Shown here in pieces: positions 7,261-16,046 of a stretch of 64,000 nt of DNA (its first letter is position 1; the number at the start of each line of letters is the position of its first letter). The notes under the pieces were generated by a model. That model saw nothing but the letters and a program-made list of their open reading frames with translations, did not search any database and was not told where the DNA came from. Source of the DNA: a virus; the IMG/VR virus record IMGVR_UViG_3300042433_000146, positions 120,633-184,632 of that record; one strand, 5' to 3'. The position numbers and the translations under genes were made by a program.

Positions 7261-9849
7261 GTGCAACCTTTCTACACATGGGTCGGACGGCATCGCGATG
7301 AAATTTTGGTTCGGGAAGTGCGGGATGGGAAACGCAAGAATTTTCAAGTCAATCATAAGCCCACCCTCTATACACCGGCCCCGCCCGGCGAATCCTACGA
7401 ACTGACCACGCTTGAAGGTCGCGGCGTCGTTCCTCTTCATTTTGACTCCATGAGTGCCGCCCGGCGGCACGTGCAAGAATCTGCCGGGGTTGACGGATAC
7501 ACGTTGTACGGCAACGACATGTATCAGTATGTCTACATTGCCGAAAACTACCCCGGCCACATTGAATACGATCCCAAACAGATCGTTATCGCCAACGTCG
7601 ATATCGAAGTCGGAGCGAAGAACGGGTTCCTGTCGGCACTCAACACCGTTGATACGCCGGAAGAAGTGACAGCTATCACGATGAAGCTGTCCACCGAAAA
7701 CAAGTTCCGGGTGTTCGGTATGAAGGATTTCATGCCGACCGAAGAGATCGAATACATCCATTGTGACGACGAAGGCGATTTGTTGGAACAGTTCTTGGCC
7801 GCGTGGATCGCCACGTACCCGGACGGCATGACCGGCTGGAACATCACCGGTTACGATATCCCGTATTTGGTCAATCGGATCACCAAGCGGCTGGATAAGA
7901 AGCGCGCCGCCAAGCTGTCGCCTTTCGGACACATCCGTCAAATCACATTGCGCCGGTTCGATTCGGAGTACATCAGCTATTCCATTGCGGGCGTCAACAA
8001 TCTTGACTACCGCGAACTCTACCGCAAGAACGTTCTTGAGCCGCTGGAATCATATCGGTTGGATTACGTGGCGGAAATTGAGTTGAGTGAACGCAAACTG
8101 GACTACTCCGAATACAGGAATCTGTGGGAGATGTACCAGAAGAATCACCAGAAATTCATCGAATATAACGTCCATGACGTTCGTCTGGTGGATCGGCTGG
8201 AAGCCAAGAAGCGCATCATCGATCTGCAAATGCTTGTCGCGTATCGCTCGAAAGTGAACATGGAAGACGTGATGAGCCAAGTCCGCACGTGGGACGCGGC
8301 CATCTACAACCATCTTCGAGACAGGAACATTGTGGTGCCGTTCCGCGAAATTGACGACAAAGATACACAGTATGAAGGCGCGTTCGTCAAAGAGCCGGTC
8401 CCGAAGCTCTACAAATGGGTTGTCAGTTTCGACGTGAACTCTCTGTATCCGTCGTTGATCGCCGCATTGAACATCGGAGTCGAAACAAAGATTGACCGGG
8501 AAATGTGGGAACCCGCACAGCGGAAAGTCGTTGACACGATGAGTGCTCATCGCATGCTCCAAGGCCCACCGGAATGGTCTTTATTTGAAGGGTTGAACAT
8601 TTCGATGGGATCGAACGGGGCGACCTACGACAGAGGGAAGAACTCGATTTTCACCACCATGATTATTGAGTTGTTGGCCGCGCGTAAGGAATTCCGTAAG
8701 ATCGCGGAGTCGTCTGAAAAGGAACTCGAAGAAATCAAGCGTCAGTTGAAAGATACGCCGGATGACCCGGAACTGAAGCGGCGCTACAACGAACTGGACT
8801 ACACCAAGAGTGAGTTCGACCTGAAACAGAAAATGACCAAGGTCCTGAACAACAGTCTCTATGGTTGTGTGGGAAACGAGTTCTTCCGGTTTTACGACAC
8901 TGAGAACGCGGAAGCCATCACTGTCACCGGCCAGTTCGTCATTCAGTACGTCGAACAGTCGTTGAATCGCTTCTTGAACAAGAGTTTTGGCACCGGTGAT
9001 TTCAACTATGTCATCGCGGCGGACACGGACTCGAACTACATCAACCTTGATCCAATGGTTCAGAAGTATCTTCCGAATGAGAAGGACCCGAAGAAGATCG
9101 TGGACTACATCGACAAGGTGTGCAAGAAGATCATCGAACCGGAGATTGACCGGATCTTCGCGGAGATTCGTGACGTGTTCATCCACGGCAATGGCAACTA
9201 CCTTGCAATGAAGCGCGAAGTCATCGCGGAGAAGGGCATCTGGACGAAGAAGAAGCGCTATGTGCTGTCGATTTGGGACAAGGAAGGTATCCGCTACGAC
9301 AAGCCCAAATTGAAGTACACCGGGCTGGAAATGAAGCGGTCAGATACGCCGAAGACGTGCCGGGTTGCAATGATGAAGTGCTGTGAGTACATCATGCACG
9401 GGACACAAGAAGAACTGTATGAGTATGTCGGCAAGTACTATCAGGAATTCATGGCATTGCCAATTGAGGATATTGCGAAGCCCAAAGGCGTGAAAGAATT
9501 CAAAGAGAAGTACATTGACCCGCGTTCGGTGACGGCACATGGGTGCCCGCAACATGTTCGCGCGGCGCTGTGGCACAACCACTTGATTAAAGAGAAGGGA
9601 TTGGAATCGGTATACCCGCCCATCCTCGAAGGTGACAAGATCAAGCTGGCCTATCTCAAGATGCCCAATCCCACGGATCAGAATGCGATTGGGTTCGTTG
9701 GTAATCTCCCGCCCGAATTTGGGCTGGACAAGTATGTGGATCGGGAAGCCTTGTATGAGAAAAATTTCCTCGAACCGATGGCCCGGATCGCGGACGCGGC
9801 GGAATGGAAATTGGTCAAAAAAGCCAATATAGCTGACCTGTTTTCGTAG
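7261..9849 (+). CDS. DNA polymerase, family B (T4 gp43-like)
   Basis: 862 residues from GTG 7261. It has an N-terminal 3'-5' exonuclease with VDIEVG near residue 113 (Exo I), NITGYDIPYL near 198 (Exo II) and YNVHDVRLVDR near 302 (Exo III). The polymerase motifs are FDVNSLYPS near 391 (A), KVLNNSLYG near 526 (B) and ADTDS near 587 (C), then KKKRYVLS. All catalytic acids are present. The C-terminus NIADLFS resembles the short sliding-clamp-binding tail of T4 gp43 (898 residues, similar size). Replicates the phage genome. Followed by UvsX and the helicase in the same direction. Confidence 0.97.
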   Translation: MQPFYTWVGRHRDEILVREVRDGKRKNFQVNHKPTLYTPAPPGESYELTTLEGRGVVPLHFDSMSAARRHVQESAGVDGYTLYGNDMYQYVYIAENYPGHIEYDPKQIVIANVDIEVGAKNGFLSALNTVDTPEEVTAITMKLSTENKFRVFGMKDFMPTEEIEYIHCDDEGDLLEQFLAAWIATYPDGMTGWNITGYDIPYLVNRITKRLDKKRAAKLSPFGHIRQITLRRFDSEYISYSIAGVNNLDYRELYRKNVLEPLESYRLDYVAEIELSERKLDYSEYRNLWEMYQKNHQKFIEYNVHDVRLVDRLEAKKRIIDLQMLVAYRSKVNMEDVMSQVRTWDAAIYNHLRDRNIVVPFREIDDKDTQYEGAFVKEPVPKLYKWVVSFDVNSLYPSLIAALNIGVETKIDREMWEPAQRKVVDTMSAHRMLQGPPEWSLFEGLNISMGSNGATYDRGKNSIFTTMIIELLAARKEFRKIAESSEKELEEIKRQLKDTPDDPELKRRYNELDYTKSEFDLKQKMTKVLNNSLYGCVGNEFFRFYDTENAEAITVTGQFVIQYVEQSLNRFLNKSFGTGDFNYVIAADTDSNYINLDPMVQKYLPNEKDPKKIVDYIDKVCKKIIEPEIDRIFAEIRDVFIHGNGNYLAMKREVIAEKGIWTKKKRYVLSIWDKEGIRYDKPKLKYTGLEMKRSDTPKTCRVAMMKCCEYIMHGTQEELYEYVGKYYQEFMALPIEDIAKPKGVKEFKEKYIDPRSVTAHGCPQHVRAALWHNHLIKEKGLESVYPPILEGDKIKLAYLKMPNPTDQNAIGFVGNLPPEFGLDKYVDREALYEKNFLEPMARIADAAEWKLVKKANIADLFS

Positions 9850-9946
9850 GGCGGTTATATAGCGACCCGCTGATTTTTGAGGGTTCGGGTGCTAAATCAT
9901 TCCGAATTCCGATCAGCCGATTCAAGGCTACACTAGGAGACAAATC

Positions 9947-11167
9947 ATGGCAAAGAAGAAAGGAACTGAAGAAAACGATCAACGCAAAGCCGACAAGAAA
10001 GCCAAGGCGAAGAAAGCCGCCGGGCTGTTTTCCAAGCTAGGCGAAATCATGAAGAACCCGCTTGCGGCACCCGCAAGCGCTGAGCATCATTCCGGGTTGA
10101 CCAATGGATTCATTGACACCGGATGCTACTTGCTCAATGCACTCATCAGCGGATCGATGCATGGCGGCTTTCCCGGCAACCACATCACCGCACTGGCGGG
10201 CGCGCCGTCCACCGGCAAGACCTATTTCGCATTGACAGCCGTCAAGCGCTTCCTCGACAAGAACCCGGAAGGTTATGTCCTGTACGTGGAAACGGAAGGC
10301 GCGGTCTACAAGGAAATGCTGGAAGAGTGGGACATTGATACGGAACGCTGCATCATCGTCCCGCTGAACACTGTCGAAGAACTCAAGCATCAGCTTTCGA
10401 ATTTCATCGCGGCCTATCGCAAAGAAGACAATGCTGTGCCCTGTTTCGTCGTGCTGGACTCCGCTGGTATGCTTTCCACGACCAAGGAAGTCACGGACGC
10501 CTTGGAAGGCAAACAGGCCCGCGACATGACCCGCGCGCAACTGTTGCGCGGCGCTATGCGCATCCTGACCTATCCCTTGCGTCAGGCGCAAGTACCCTTC
10601 CTGTTCACCAATCACACCTACGATGTTCCCGGAGCATATGTGCCGACCAAGAATATGGCGGGCGGTGATGGTCTGGTCTACGCCGCTTCGGTGGTGATCG
10701 AACTTGACAACCGCCGGTTGAAGGAAGGTCACAAGGACGTTGCAACCAAGGAATTCACTGCGAAGGATGCGGTGGGTGGAGCGGCTGAGAAGAAGGCCAA
10801 GGATGTGGTTGCCAACATCGTCAAGGTGAAGCTGAAGAAGGGCCGGTTCACGCGCGACGGCAAGGAGATCGAAGTTTATCTGGATCACCGGCGCGGCCTG
10901 TTACCGTACTTCGGTCTGGTGGAGTTCGGATTGAAGCACGGCATCTTGAAGAAGGAAGGCAACTACGTGCATTTCCCGACCGGTGCCAAGGGTTTTGTAA
11001 GTGCGATCAACACGAAGCCCGAAGATTATTTCACCGACGAAGTGATGGCTAAACTGGAAGAAGCCTGTATCGCAGAGTTCACTTTCAAGGGTCGGCTTTC
11101 AAGGCCGGATGAAGTCGAAATCGAAGCGGTGACAGGAGAAGAAGAGGAACAACCCGAAAATGAGTAA
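9947..11167 (+). CDS. uvsX: UvsX-type RecA recombinase
   Basis: 406 residues. The lysine-rich N-terminal 30 residues precede a RecA core: Walker A GAPSTGKT near residue 86, Glu-containing LYVETEG near 112, Walker B FVVLDSAG near 168, and a loop region with AGGDGLVYAAS. The length is close to T4 UvsX (391). It drives strand exchange in recombination-dependent replication. Start ATG 9947 follows AGGAGA. The 97-bp gap upstream contains TACACT near the start but no convincing -35. The acidic C-terminus is typical of UvsX/RecA. Confidence 0.95.
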   Translation: MAKKKGTEENDQRKADKKAKAKKAAGLFSKLGEIMKNPLAAPASAEHHSGLTNGFIDTGCYLLNALISGSMHGGFPGNHITALAGAPSTGKTYFALTAVKRFLDKNPEGYVLYVETEGAVYKEMLEEWDIDTERCIIVPLNTVEELKHQLSNFIAAYRKEDNAVPCFVVLDSAGMLSTTKEVTDALEGKQARDMTRAQLLRGAMRILTYPLRQAQVPFLFTNHTYDVPGAYVPTKNMAGGDGLVYAASVVIELDNRRLKEGHKDVATKEFTAKDAVGGAAEKKAKDVVANIVKVKLKKGRFTRDGKEIEVYLDHRRGLLPYFGLVEFGLKHGILKKEGNYVHFPTGAKGFVSAINTKPEDYFTDEVMAKLEEACIAEFTFKGRLSRPDEVEIEAVTGEEEEQPENE

Positions 11168-11558
11168 CGACCGCGCCTTTGAGAATTATGACGACGCATA
11201 TGAAGTCGTCGAACATCCTTCAATGGCGGCGGGTAACTACTGCATCCGGTTCCGGCAAGCACCATTTGCCGGAACCGTGATCGCACCAAAGACCTTCCAG
11301 TTGACAGGTGTTGAAGGGACCGAAGAGATGAAGATGGACTTCGAATACGATATCCTCGAATCACCTACCGGCCCATCAGACGAATTAGAGAAAGACCCGA
11401 CTTTCCAGTTGCATGTTGGTCGCATCATCCTGAACCTGTATGAGCGCACGATGGCGACGGTCATTGAGCCGGGTGAGACAGTCGTACATGACGACGGAAC
11501 TGTTGAAGTCCAGTATGAGATCAGTGACGCGCGCCCGCACGGAGAGGTAGTCGAATGA
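11160..11558 (+). CDS. Hypothetical protein downstream of UvsX
   Basis: 132 residues, overlapping the UvsX stop by 8 bp and the next gene by 4 bp, so co-translated with nucleotide-metabolism and recombination genes. Beta-rich with an acidic profile (about one quarter Asp/Glu). It resembles small conserved phage proteins of unknown role. No catalytic motif is visible. Confidence 0.7.
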   Translation: MSNDRAFENYDDAYEVVEHPSMAAGNYCIRFRQAPFAGTVIAPKTFQLTGVEGTEEMKMDFEYDILESPTGPSDELEKDPTFQLHVGRIILNLYERTMATVIEPGETVVHDDGTVEVQYEISDARPHGEVVE

Positions 11559-11857
11559 CACTCGAAGAGTATCTGGAACGACAACAGGTTTGGTCAGAAG
11601 CAACATTTGGTCCCGGCCAGCGTACCGGCGGGATCACCAAGCACATCGAAAAAGAGATCAATGAAGTGCGGGAGAACCCGCGCGACTTGTCCGAATGGAT
11701 CGATGTGATGATTCTTGCTATGGATGGCTATTGGCGACATGGTGGAACCCCGGAAACCCTGATGCGGGACCTGATCGCTAAGCAAGCTGAAAATTTCAGT
11801 CGCCGATATGTGCCGCCCACATCGGAAGACGAACCATCGGAGCACATTCGCACATGA
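11555..11857 (+). CDS. DUF550 dATP/dGTP pyrophosphohydrolase-domain protein
   Basis: 100 residues matching almost the whole DUF550 (dATP/dGTP pyrophosphohydrolase-type) domain. FGPGQRTGGITKHIEKEI near residues 19-36 and the acidic helix SEWIDVMILAMDGYWRHG near 45-62 contain the metal-binding Glu and Asp residues of the MazG-like fold. It would remove pyrophosphate from purine dNTPs. ATGA overlaps couple it to its neighbours on both sides, including a second MazG-like enzyme. Confidence 0.85.
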   Translation: MTLEEYLERQQVWSEATFGPGQRTGGITKHIEKEINEVRENPRDLSEWIDVMILAMDGYWRHGGTPETLMRDLIAKQAENFSRRYVPPTSEDEPSEHIRT

Positions 11858-12225
11858 TCCGCCAAGAAACAACAGATCGTGCCGTGGAGATCACCAAAAA
11901 GAGCTTCCCGGATCGTGCCTTCAACAAAGACACGTTTGATCGTTTGATGGCCCGTCTGTTGGAAGAGGGCGGTGAGTTGTCCGGGGCCATTCGATCCTAC
12001 TTCGGGCGGAAATACCGGCCCGATGTTGCTACCGGCAATATCGAAAATGTGAAGGGTGAAATCGGCGATATCCTGACAGTGATGAATGGTGTTTGCACAC
12101 TCTTCGGCATCACGATGGACGAATGCCTGTCGATGGCGAACGACAAACTACAGCGGCGATACGATCAGGAACAAATGCGTGTCGCCGCCGCTGCGCTTCC
12201 TCCGTTTGAGCGGATCGATCACTAA
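11854..12225 (+). CDS. MazG-like nucleotide pyrophosphohydrolase
   Basis: 123 residues, all-helical, with EEGGELSGAI near residue 37 and KGEIGDILTVMNGV near 68, the ExxE and ExxD metal-binding pairs of the MazG/dUTPase all-alpha superfamily. It could hydrolyse NTPs, dNTPs or alarmone-like nucleotides; the substrate cannot be told from sequence. Coupled to the DUF550 gene by an ATGA overlap, so the phage makes two all-alpha pyrophosphohydrolases together. Confidence 0.82.
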   Translation: MIRQETTDRAVEITKKSFPDRAFNKDTFDRLMARLLEEGGELSGAIRSYFGRKYRPDVATGNIENVKGEIGDILTVMNGVCTLFGITMDECLSMANDKLQRRYDQEQMRVAAAALPPFERIDH

Positions 12226-12261
12226 GAAGCGTCCGGCATAAACCACCTATAGAAGAGGCCA

Positions 12262-13737
12262 ATGAGCATTAGCCCTACACGTGTGGAACCACTTATTTTG
12301 CGCGAACTCTTTAGAAATGAAGAGTTTATGCGGAAGGTGAGTCCTTTTCTCAAACCCGACTACTTCGACGACAAGGCCGAACGGTTGGTGTATGAAGCCG
12401 CGTCGAAACACATTCAGGAGTACAATCACGCCCCTTCGACCGAAGTTATCCGCCTGAATTTCAGTCAGCGCGGCATGGACGGAAAAGAGTTCGCTGATTG
12501 CATGGAAGTCGTTGGCGAATTGGAAAACGAGATTCCGAAAGCGGAACCGGTCCAATTGAAATGGATGTTGGACACCACCGAAAAATGGTGTAAGGATCAA
12601 GCCATCGCGAACGCAGTACTTAAAGCGGTAGAGATTCTGGAAGAGAAGAGCGGCAAAGACCGTGGTCATATCCCCGGTATGCTGTCCGAAGCCCTTGCCA
12701 TCAGTTTCGATAACAAGATTGGGCATCGTTACTTTGACGAAGCCAGCGACCGGTACGACAGTTATCACCTGAAAGAATCGAAGATGCCATTCAACATCGG
12801 TAACTTCAACCGGGTGACGGATGGTGGTGTGCCTTCGAAAACGCTGAACATTGTCATGGCGGGCACCGGCGTCGGTAAGTCGTTGTTCCTCTGTCATCAT
12901 TCCGCGCACTGTCTCAAGATGGGGAAGAACGTGCTTTACATCACGCTCGAACTCTCTGAGAAGGCAGTCGGTGAGCGTATCGACGAAAATCTGTTGAGGA
13001 TGACCCGTGAAGATTTGCGGGGCATGGAAAAGGAACAGTATCTTGCTGAACTTGCCAAGATGCAAGAACAGTACAAGAGTCATCTGGTGATCCGGGAGTT
13101 CCCGACATCATCCGCGCACGTCGGTCATTTCCGGGCTTTGTTGAATGAGTTGCTGTTGAAGCAAAAGTTCAAGCCGGATGTCATCATGATCGACTACTTG
13201 AACATCTGTGCCAGTCAGCGCTACAAGAGCATTGAATCGTCGTACAGCTACGTCAAGGCCATCGCGGAAGAGGTTCGCGGTCTGGCGGTCGAATTCGATG
13301 TGCCGATCTTCTCCGCGACTCAGGTCAATCGGGGCGGCTTCAATGATGTGGATATCGATCTGACTGACACTTCGGAATCGTTCGGTTTGCCGTTCACGGC
13401 AGATTTCTTCTTCGCGCTCATCGAAACTGAAGAGTACAAAACGATGAAGAAGCTGAAGGTCAAGGTGCTGAAGAATCGTTACGGTACCCTTGGCAATCCG
13501 TTCATCATTGGCGTGGACAAGGCCCGGATGATGCTCTTCGAAGCGGAAGACGAAGCCCAAGCCGACATTCATAACAGTGATGTTTCTATCGCCAAGTATG
13601 AGCAAAAGAAAGCGACGCTGCGCATGAATCCCGAAGATGCGGAAACGGATTCGGAGAAAAAATTTCAAGCCCGTTTTTCGCGTGGGATGCAAATCATGTC
13701 ACAATTGACGGGCGGTAAGGATGATATGAAATGGTAG
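12262..13737 (+). CDS. Replicative DNA helicase, DnaB/T4 gp41-like
   Basis: 491 residues. A helical N-terminal domain (1-170) that would bind primase is followed by a RecA-like helicase core: Walker A GTGVGKS near residue 200, LELSEKAVGERID near 233, Walker B VIMIDYLN near 308, and Gln-containing SATQVNRGG near 352. The size is close to T4 gp41 (475). It unwinds DNA at the fork and partners the gp61-type primase at 22411. Start ATG 12262 follows AGAAGAGG. Confidence 0.94.
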   Translation: MSISPTRVEPLILRELFRNEEFMRKVSPFLKPDYFDDKAERLVYEAASKHIQEYNHAPSTEVIRLNFSQRGMDGKEFADCMEVVGELENEIPKAEPVQLKWMLDTTEKWCKDQAIANAVLKAVEILEEKSGKDRGHIPGMLSEALAISFDNKIGHRYFDEASDRYDSYHLKESKMPFNIGNFNRVTDGGVPSKTLNIVMAGTGVGKSLFLCHHSAHCLKMGKNVLYITLELSEKAVGERIDENLLRMTREDLRGMEKEQYLAELAKMQEQYKSHLVIREFPTSSAHVGHFRALLNELLLKQKFKPDVIMIDYLNICASQRYKSIESSYSYVKAIAEEVRGLAVEFDVPIFSATQVNRGGFNDVDIDLTDTSESFGLPFTADFFFALIETEEYKTMKKLKVKVLKNRYGTLGNPFIIGVDKARMMLFEAEDEAQADIHNSDVSIAKYEQKKATLRMNPEDAETDSEKKFQARFSRGMQIMSQLTGGKDDMKW

Positions 13738-13750
13738 GGGTACACCACAA

Positions 13751-14323
13751 ATGAGTTTCATCAGTGATTACATTCGCGTCTATCACAATGTTCTTCCTCT
13801 CAATCTTTGTCAGGAGTTGATCGTCCGGTTCGACGAACATCCGGCGGTGATTGAAGGGGCGATCAACACAGAGCATGGCGAACACAAAGAAGAGATCCGG
13901 CGCTGCACGGAACTCAACATCAGCCGTCAGGATGATCTGAAAAATCATCATGACGCCCTCACCAAGATTGGACAGGTCGCATTGGCGAAGTACCAGTCGG
14001 ACATCAAACATGCGATCTTCCCGGCGCAATACGGATTCGAAGCCTTTCGCATGAAGAAGTATGCGCCGGAACGCGGCGATCATTTTGCTCTTCATGTCGA
14101 TGTGGCGGACTATGCCAGCGCCCGGCGGTTCTTGGCTTTCTTCTGGTATCTCAACGATGTGGAAAAAGGCGGGGAAACATACTTCCCCGACATGAACATC
14201 CAAGTTCGCCCGCGCGCGGGAAGCCTCTTGATGTTCCCGCCGCTTTGGATGTATCCGCACATCGGCCAGAAACCGATCAGCAACAACAAGTACATCGTCG
14301 GAAGCTACGCTCACTATCTGTAA
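13751..14323 (+). CDS. 2-oxoglutarate/Fe(II)-dependent oxygenase (prolyl-hydroxylase type)
   Basis: 190 residues forming one P4Hc-type double-stranded beta-helix. The iron triad is His115 and Asp117 (LHVDV) plus distal His170 (YPHIG); Lys180 sits where 2-oxoglutarate is usually bound. GGETYFPDMNIQVRPRAGSLLMF near 140-162 is typical of the family, with quotation here limited to its start GGETYFP. Substrates in this family include prolines and other residues, and in phages possibly modified bases. It lies 13 bp after the helicase gene in the same operon. Confidence 0.88.
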   Translation: MSFISDYIRVYHNVLPLNLCQELIVRFDEHPAVIEGAINTEHGEHKEEIRRCTELNISRQDDLKNHHDALTKIGQVALAKYQSDIKHAIFPAQYGFEAFRMKKYAPERGDHFALHVDVADYASARRFLAFFWYLNDVEKGGETYFPDMNIQVRPRAGSLLMFPPLWMYPHIGQKPISNNKYIVGSYAHYL

Positions 14324-14340
14324 AGAAAGGAACCAAGGGA

Positions 14341-14649
14341 ATGATTACTCCCGCTCTTCTGTCCGATCTTCGGACGATCATGAGGATTCTGAAGGAACAA
14401 GCGACCAAGTATGTCGCAGAGACGACGAACAAGACAACGTTAGGCCGGTTCATGATTGCCCGGTTGGATACGTTGAATCGGATTGATGTTTACATCACCG
14501 CCGCTTCGCCCGGCGATTCCATCGGAGAACTCCGCGACTCCATCGGCATGATTCGGGATGAACGATTGGCTGAGATCGACGGTAGTGAAGAAGTCGAAAC
14601 GCTTGCCGTCTACATGACAGCCAAAGAGTTTTGGAACTACTTGGGTTAG
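14341..14649 (+). CDS. Small helical hypothetical protein
   Basis: 102 residues from ATG 14341, preceded by the strong ribosome site AAGAAAGGAACCAAGGG. Almost entirely helical. No family recognised. It is the last gene before a rho-independent terminator at 14668-14706, so it ends the replication operon. Confidence 0.7.
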   Translation: MITPALLSDLRTIMRILKEQATKYVAETTNKTTLGRFMIARLDTLNRIDVYITAASPGDSIGELRDSIGMIRDERLAEIDGSEEVETLAVYMTAKEFWNYLG

Positions 14650-14667
14650 GCAAAATCGGAGAGTTCC

Positions 14668-14706
14668 AAAGGGCGCTCGACAGAAATGTCGGGCGCTTTC
14701 CTTTTG
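14668..14706 (+). terminator. Rho-independent terminator, GAAA loop
   Basis: Arms AAAGGGCGCTCGACA and TGTCGGGCGCTTT pair with a two-base bulge around a GAAA tetraloop and run into TTTCCTTTTG. Confidence 0.75.
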
Positions 14707-14720
14707 TTAGGATGGTTTTA

Positions 14721-15188
14721 GTGCAAGTTACAGCCTTCTACACCCGCCGAATGGTTGATCCTAAATCGGCTGATTTCCTTCAACAGTGGTTCGATGAAAA
14801 TGAGATACCGAATACCATCCCGGTAGACCAACTTCACTGTTCGGTCATCACGGCGATGGAAGAGATTCCTTCCTATCGACCCGATCCGGTGCCGGTGTTG
14901 ATCCGCCCCAAAGAATACCGGCTCACGTTCCTGAAGGAAGCACTGGTTATCGCGTTTGATTCGCCGATGTTGAAGCGGGCTTGGGACCGGGCGGTCCAGA
15001 TGGGTGTGGGGCTGAAGTATCCAAAATACGTGGGGCACGTGAGTGTATCCTACTCCGTGCCCCTTGAGTTTGAATTGTCCGAAGTGAAACCGCCTACGTT
15101 TCCGATCCGGCTGTTAGCCGAAGAGTCCGCGCCGGTCACTCCACTGTGGTTTAGTGCAAGCCCAACTTCTGAACCTGTAGCGGCGTAA
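14721..15188 (+). CDS. 2H phosphoesterase, Acb1-like (candidate anti-CBASS nuclease)
   Basis: 155 residues from GTG 14721, chosen because AGGA lies 8 nt upstream; an in-frame ATG at 14712 is the alternative. Two HxS motifs mark a 2H phosphoesterase: LHCSVI (His39) and YVGHVSVSY (His106). The order and spacing, with EALVIAFDSP between them and KYPKY just before the second motif, closely resemble T4 gp57B (Acb1), which degrades the cyclic oligonucleotide signals of CBASS. Other 2H enzymes act on 2',5' or cyclic phosphates of RNA, so the substrate is inferred. It stands alone behind a terminator. Confidence 0.8.
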   Translation: MQVTAFYTRRMVDPKSADFLQQWFDENEIPNTIPVDQLHCSVITAMEEIPSYRPDPVPVLIRPKEYRLTFLKEALVIAFDSPMLKRAWDRAVQMGVGLKYPKYVGHVSVSYSVPLEFELSEVKPPTFPIRLLAEESAPVTPLWFSASPTSEPVAA

Positions 15189-15930
15189 GTGCCCACTTAC
15201 TATCCATATCAAGTTCACCATTGCTGCGGACTAGTTCTTGATACCACTTACCTCTTTTGGTCTTGTAGACATATGCTCCTTTGTAACCATTAGACCGGTC
15301 TTTTTTGCCTAGTGCCGTCATGAACTGTGATGTGGTGAAAAACTTGTAGTCCGCGTATTCATTGCCGAACTTCTTGAAGTGTTCGTCCGCGTCGATGCCT
15401 TCCGTCAATTTGCCTTTCGGTTCAAACGAATTGGCAAACGATGTAATCGGCGACCGGCTACCACGACCCTTGTTGTAATCGGACGGCCACGGCATGCGCT
15501 GATTAAACTTCGCATCCTTTTCCGCCTTGCTCATCGGTTTCTTTTCGACTGCCTTGAAGCCTTTGTGGTCCGGGTTGGGTTGCGGCGTCACAATCCCGCC
15601 AATGCTCTTGGCGTAGTGATTCGCGGCATTTTTGTCAGCGAATTCGCGCGCACCGACCCACACATGCTGTGGAGCTTCTTTCAGCTTTGCCGCGTTGGTC
15701 CATTCATCGACTTTCTGTTGCTTGGCGGCTGAGAACAAATCGATTTCCGGGTTGATGATGATGTCTTCTTTTTCGCCGGACGGTTCAGACAGTTCTTCTT
15801 GGTCGTCTTCGTTTACTTCCGCACAGCCGCATGTGCCAGCTTCGTCGCCGCATACTTCACATACCGGCATGTTGTCAATCACTTCGCGGATCGACTTTAG
15901 AACGGCTTCGTCAACTTGCATGAGGTTCAT
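15151..15930 (-). CDS. Late hypothetical protein with N-terminal Cys cluster
   Basis: 259 residues on the minus strand, starting 6 nt after an ATAAATA late box, so it is a late, near-leaderless gene. A CEVCGDEAGTCGC cluster at residues 24-36 could bind zinc, followed by an acidic linker and a central VGAREFADKNAANHYAKSIGG segment. The C-terminal domain (YKFFTTSQFMTALGKK) looks compact. No family recognised; probably virion-associated or an assembly factor. Its 3' end overlaps the Acb1-like gene by 38 bp, tail to tail. Confidence 0.75.
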   Translation of the reverse strand: MNLMQVDEAVLKSIREVIDNMPVCEVCGDEAGTCGCAEVNEDDQEELSEPSGEKEDIIINPEIDLFSAAKQQKVDEWTNAAKLKEAPQHVWVGAREFADKNAANHYAKSIGGIVTPQPNPDHKGFKAVEKKPMSKAEKDAKFNQRMPWPSDYNKGRGSRSPITSFANSFEPKGKLTEGIDADEHFKKFGNEYADYKFFTTSQFMTALGKKDRSNGYKGAYVYKTKRGKWYQELVRSNGELDMDSKWALTPLQVQKLGLH

Positions 15931-15936
15931 GTTCTT

Positions 15937-15943
15937 TATTTAT
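15937..15943 (-). promoter_or_regulatory. T4-like late promoter box ATAAATA
   Basis: Minus-strand ATAAATA directly upstream of the gene starting at 15930. One of a set of NTAAATA boxes in front of late genes. Confidence 0.75.
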
Positions 15944-16014
15944 CGCCCGGCGTTGATATCCAAGAACATATAGCCGATCCACCCCCACCCCTACCCCTCG
16001 AAAATGATGTGTCT

Positions 16015-16021
16015 CTAAATA
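16015..16021 (+). promoter_or_regulatory. T4-like late promoter box CTAAATA
   Basis: CTAAATA 26 nt before the Ig-repeat gene; the leader contains the ribosome site TTGGAGG. Confidence 0.75.
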
Positions 16022-16046
16022 GAATTGGAGGTTTCCTCAAGACAAT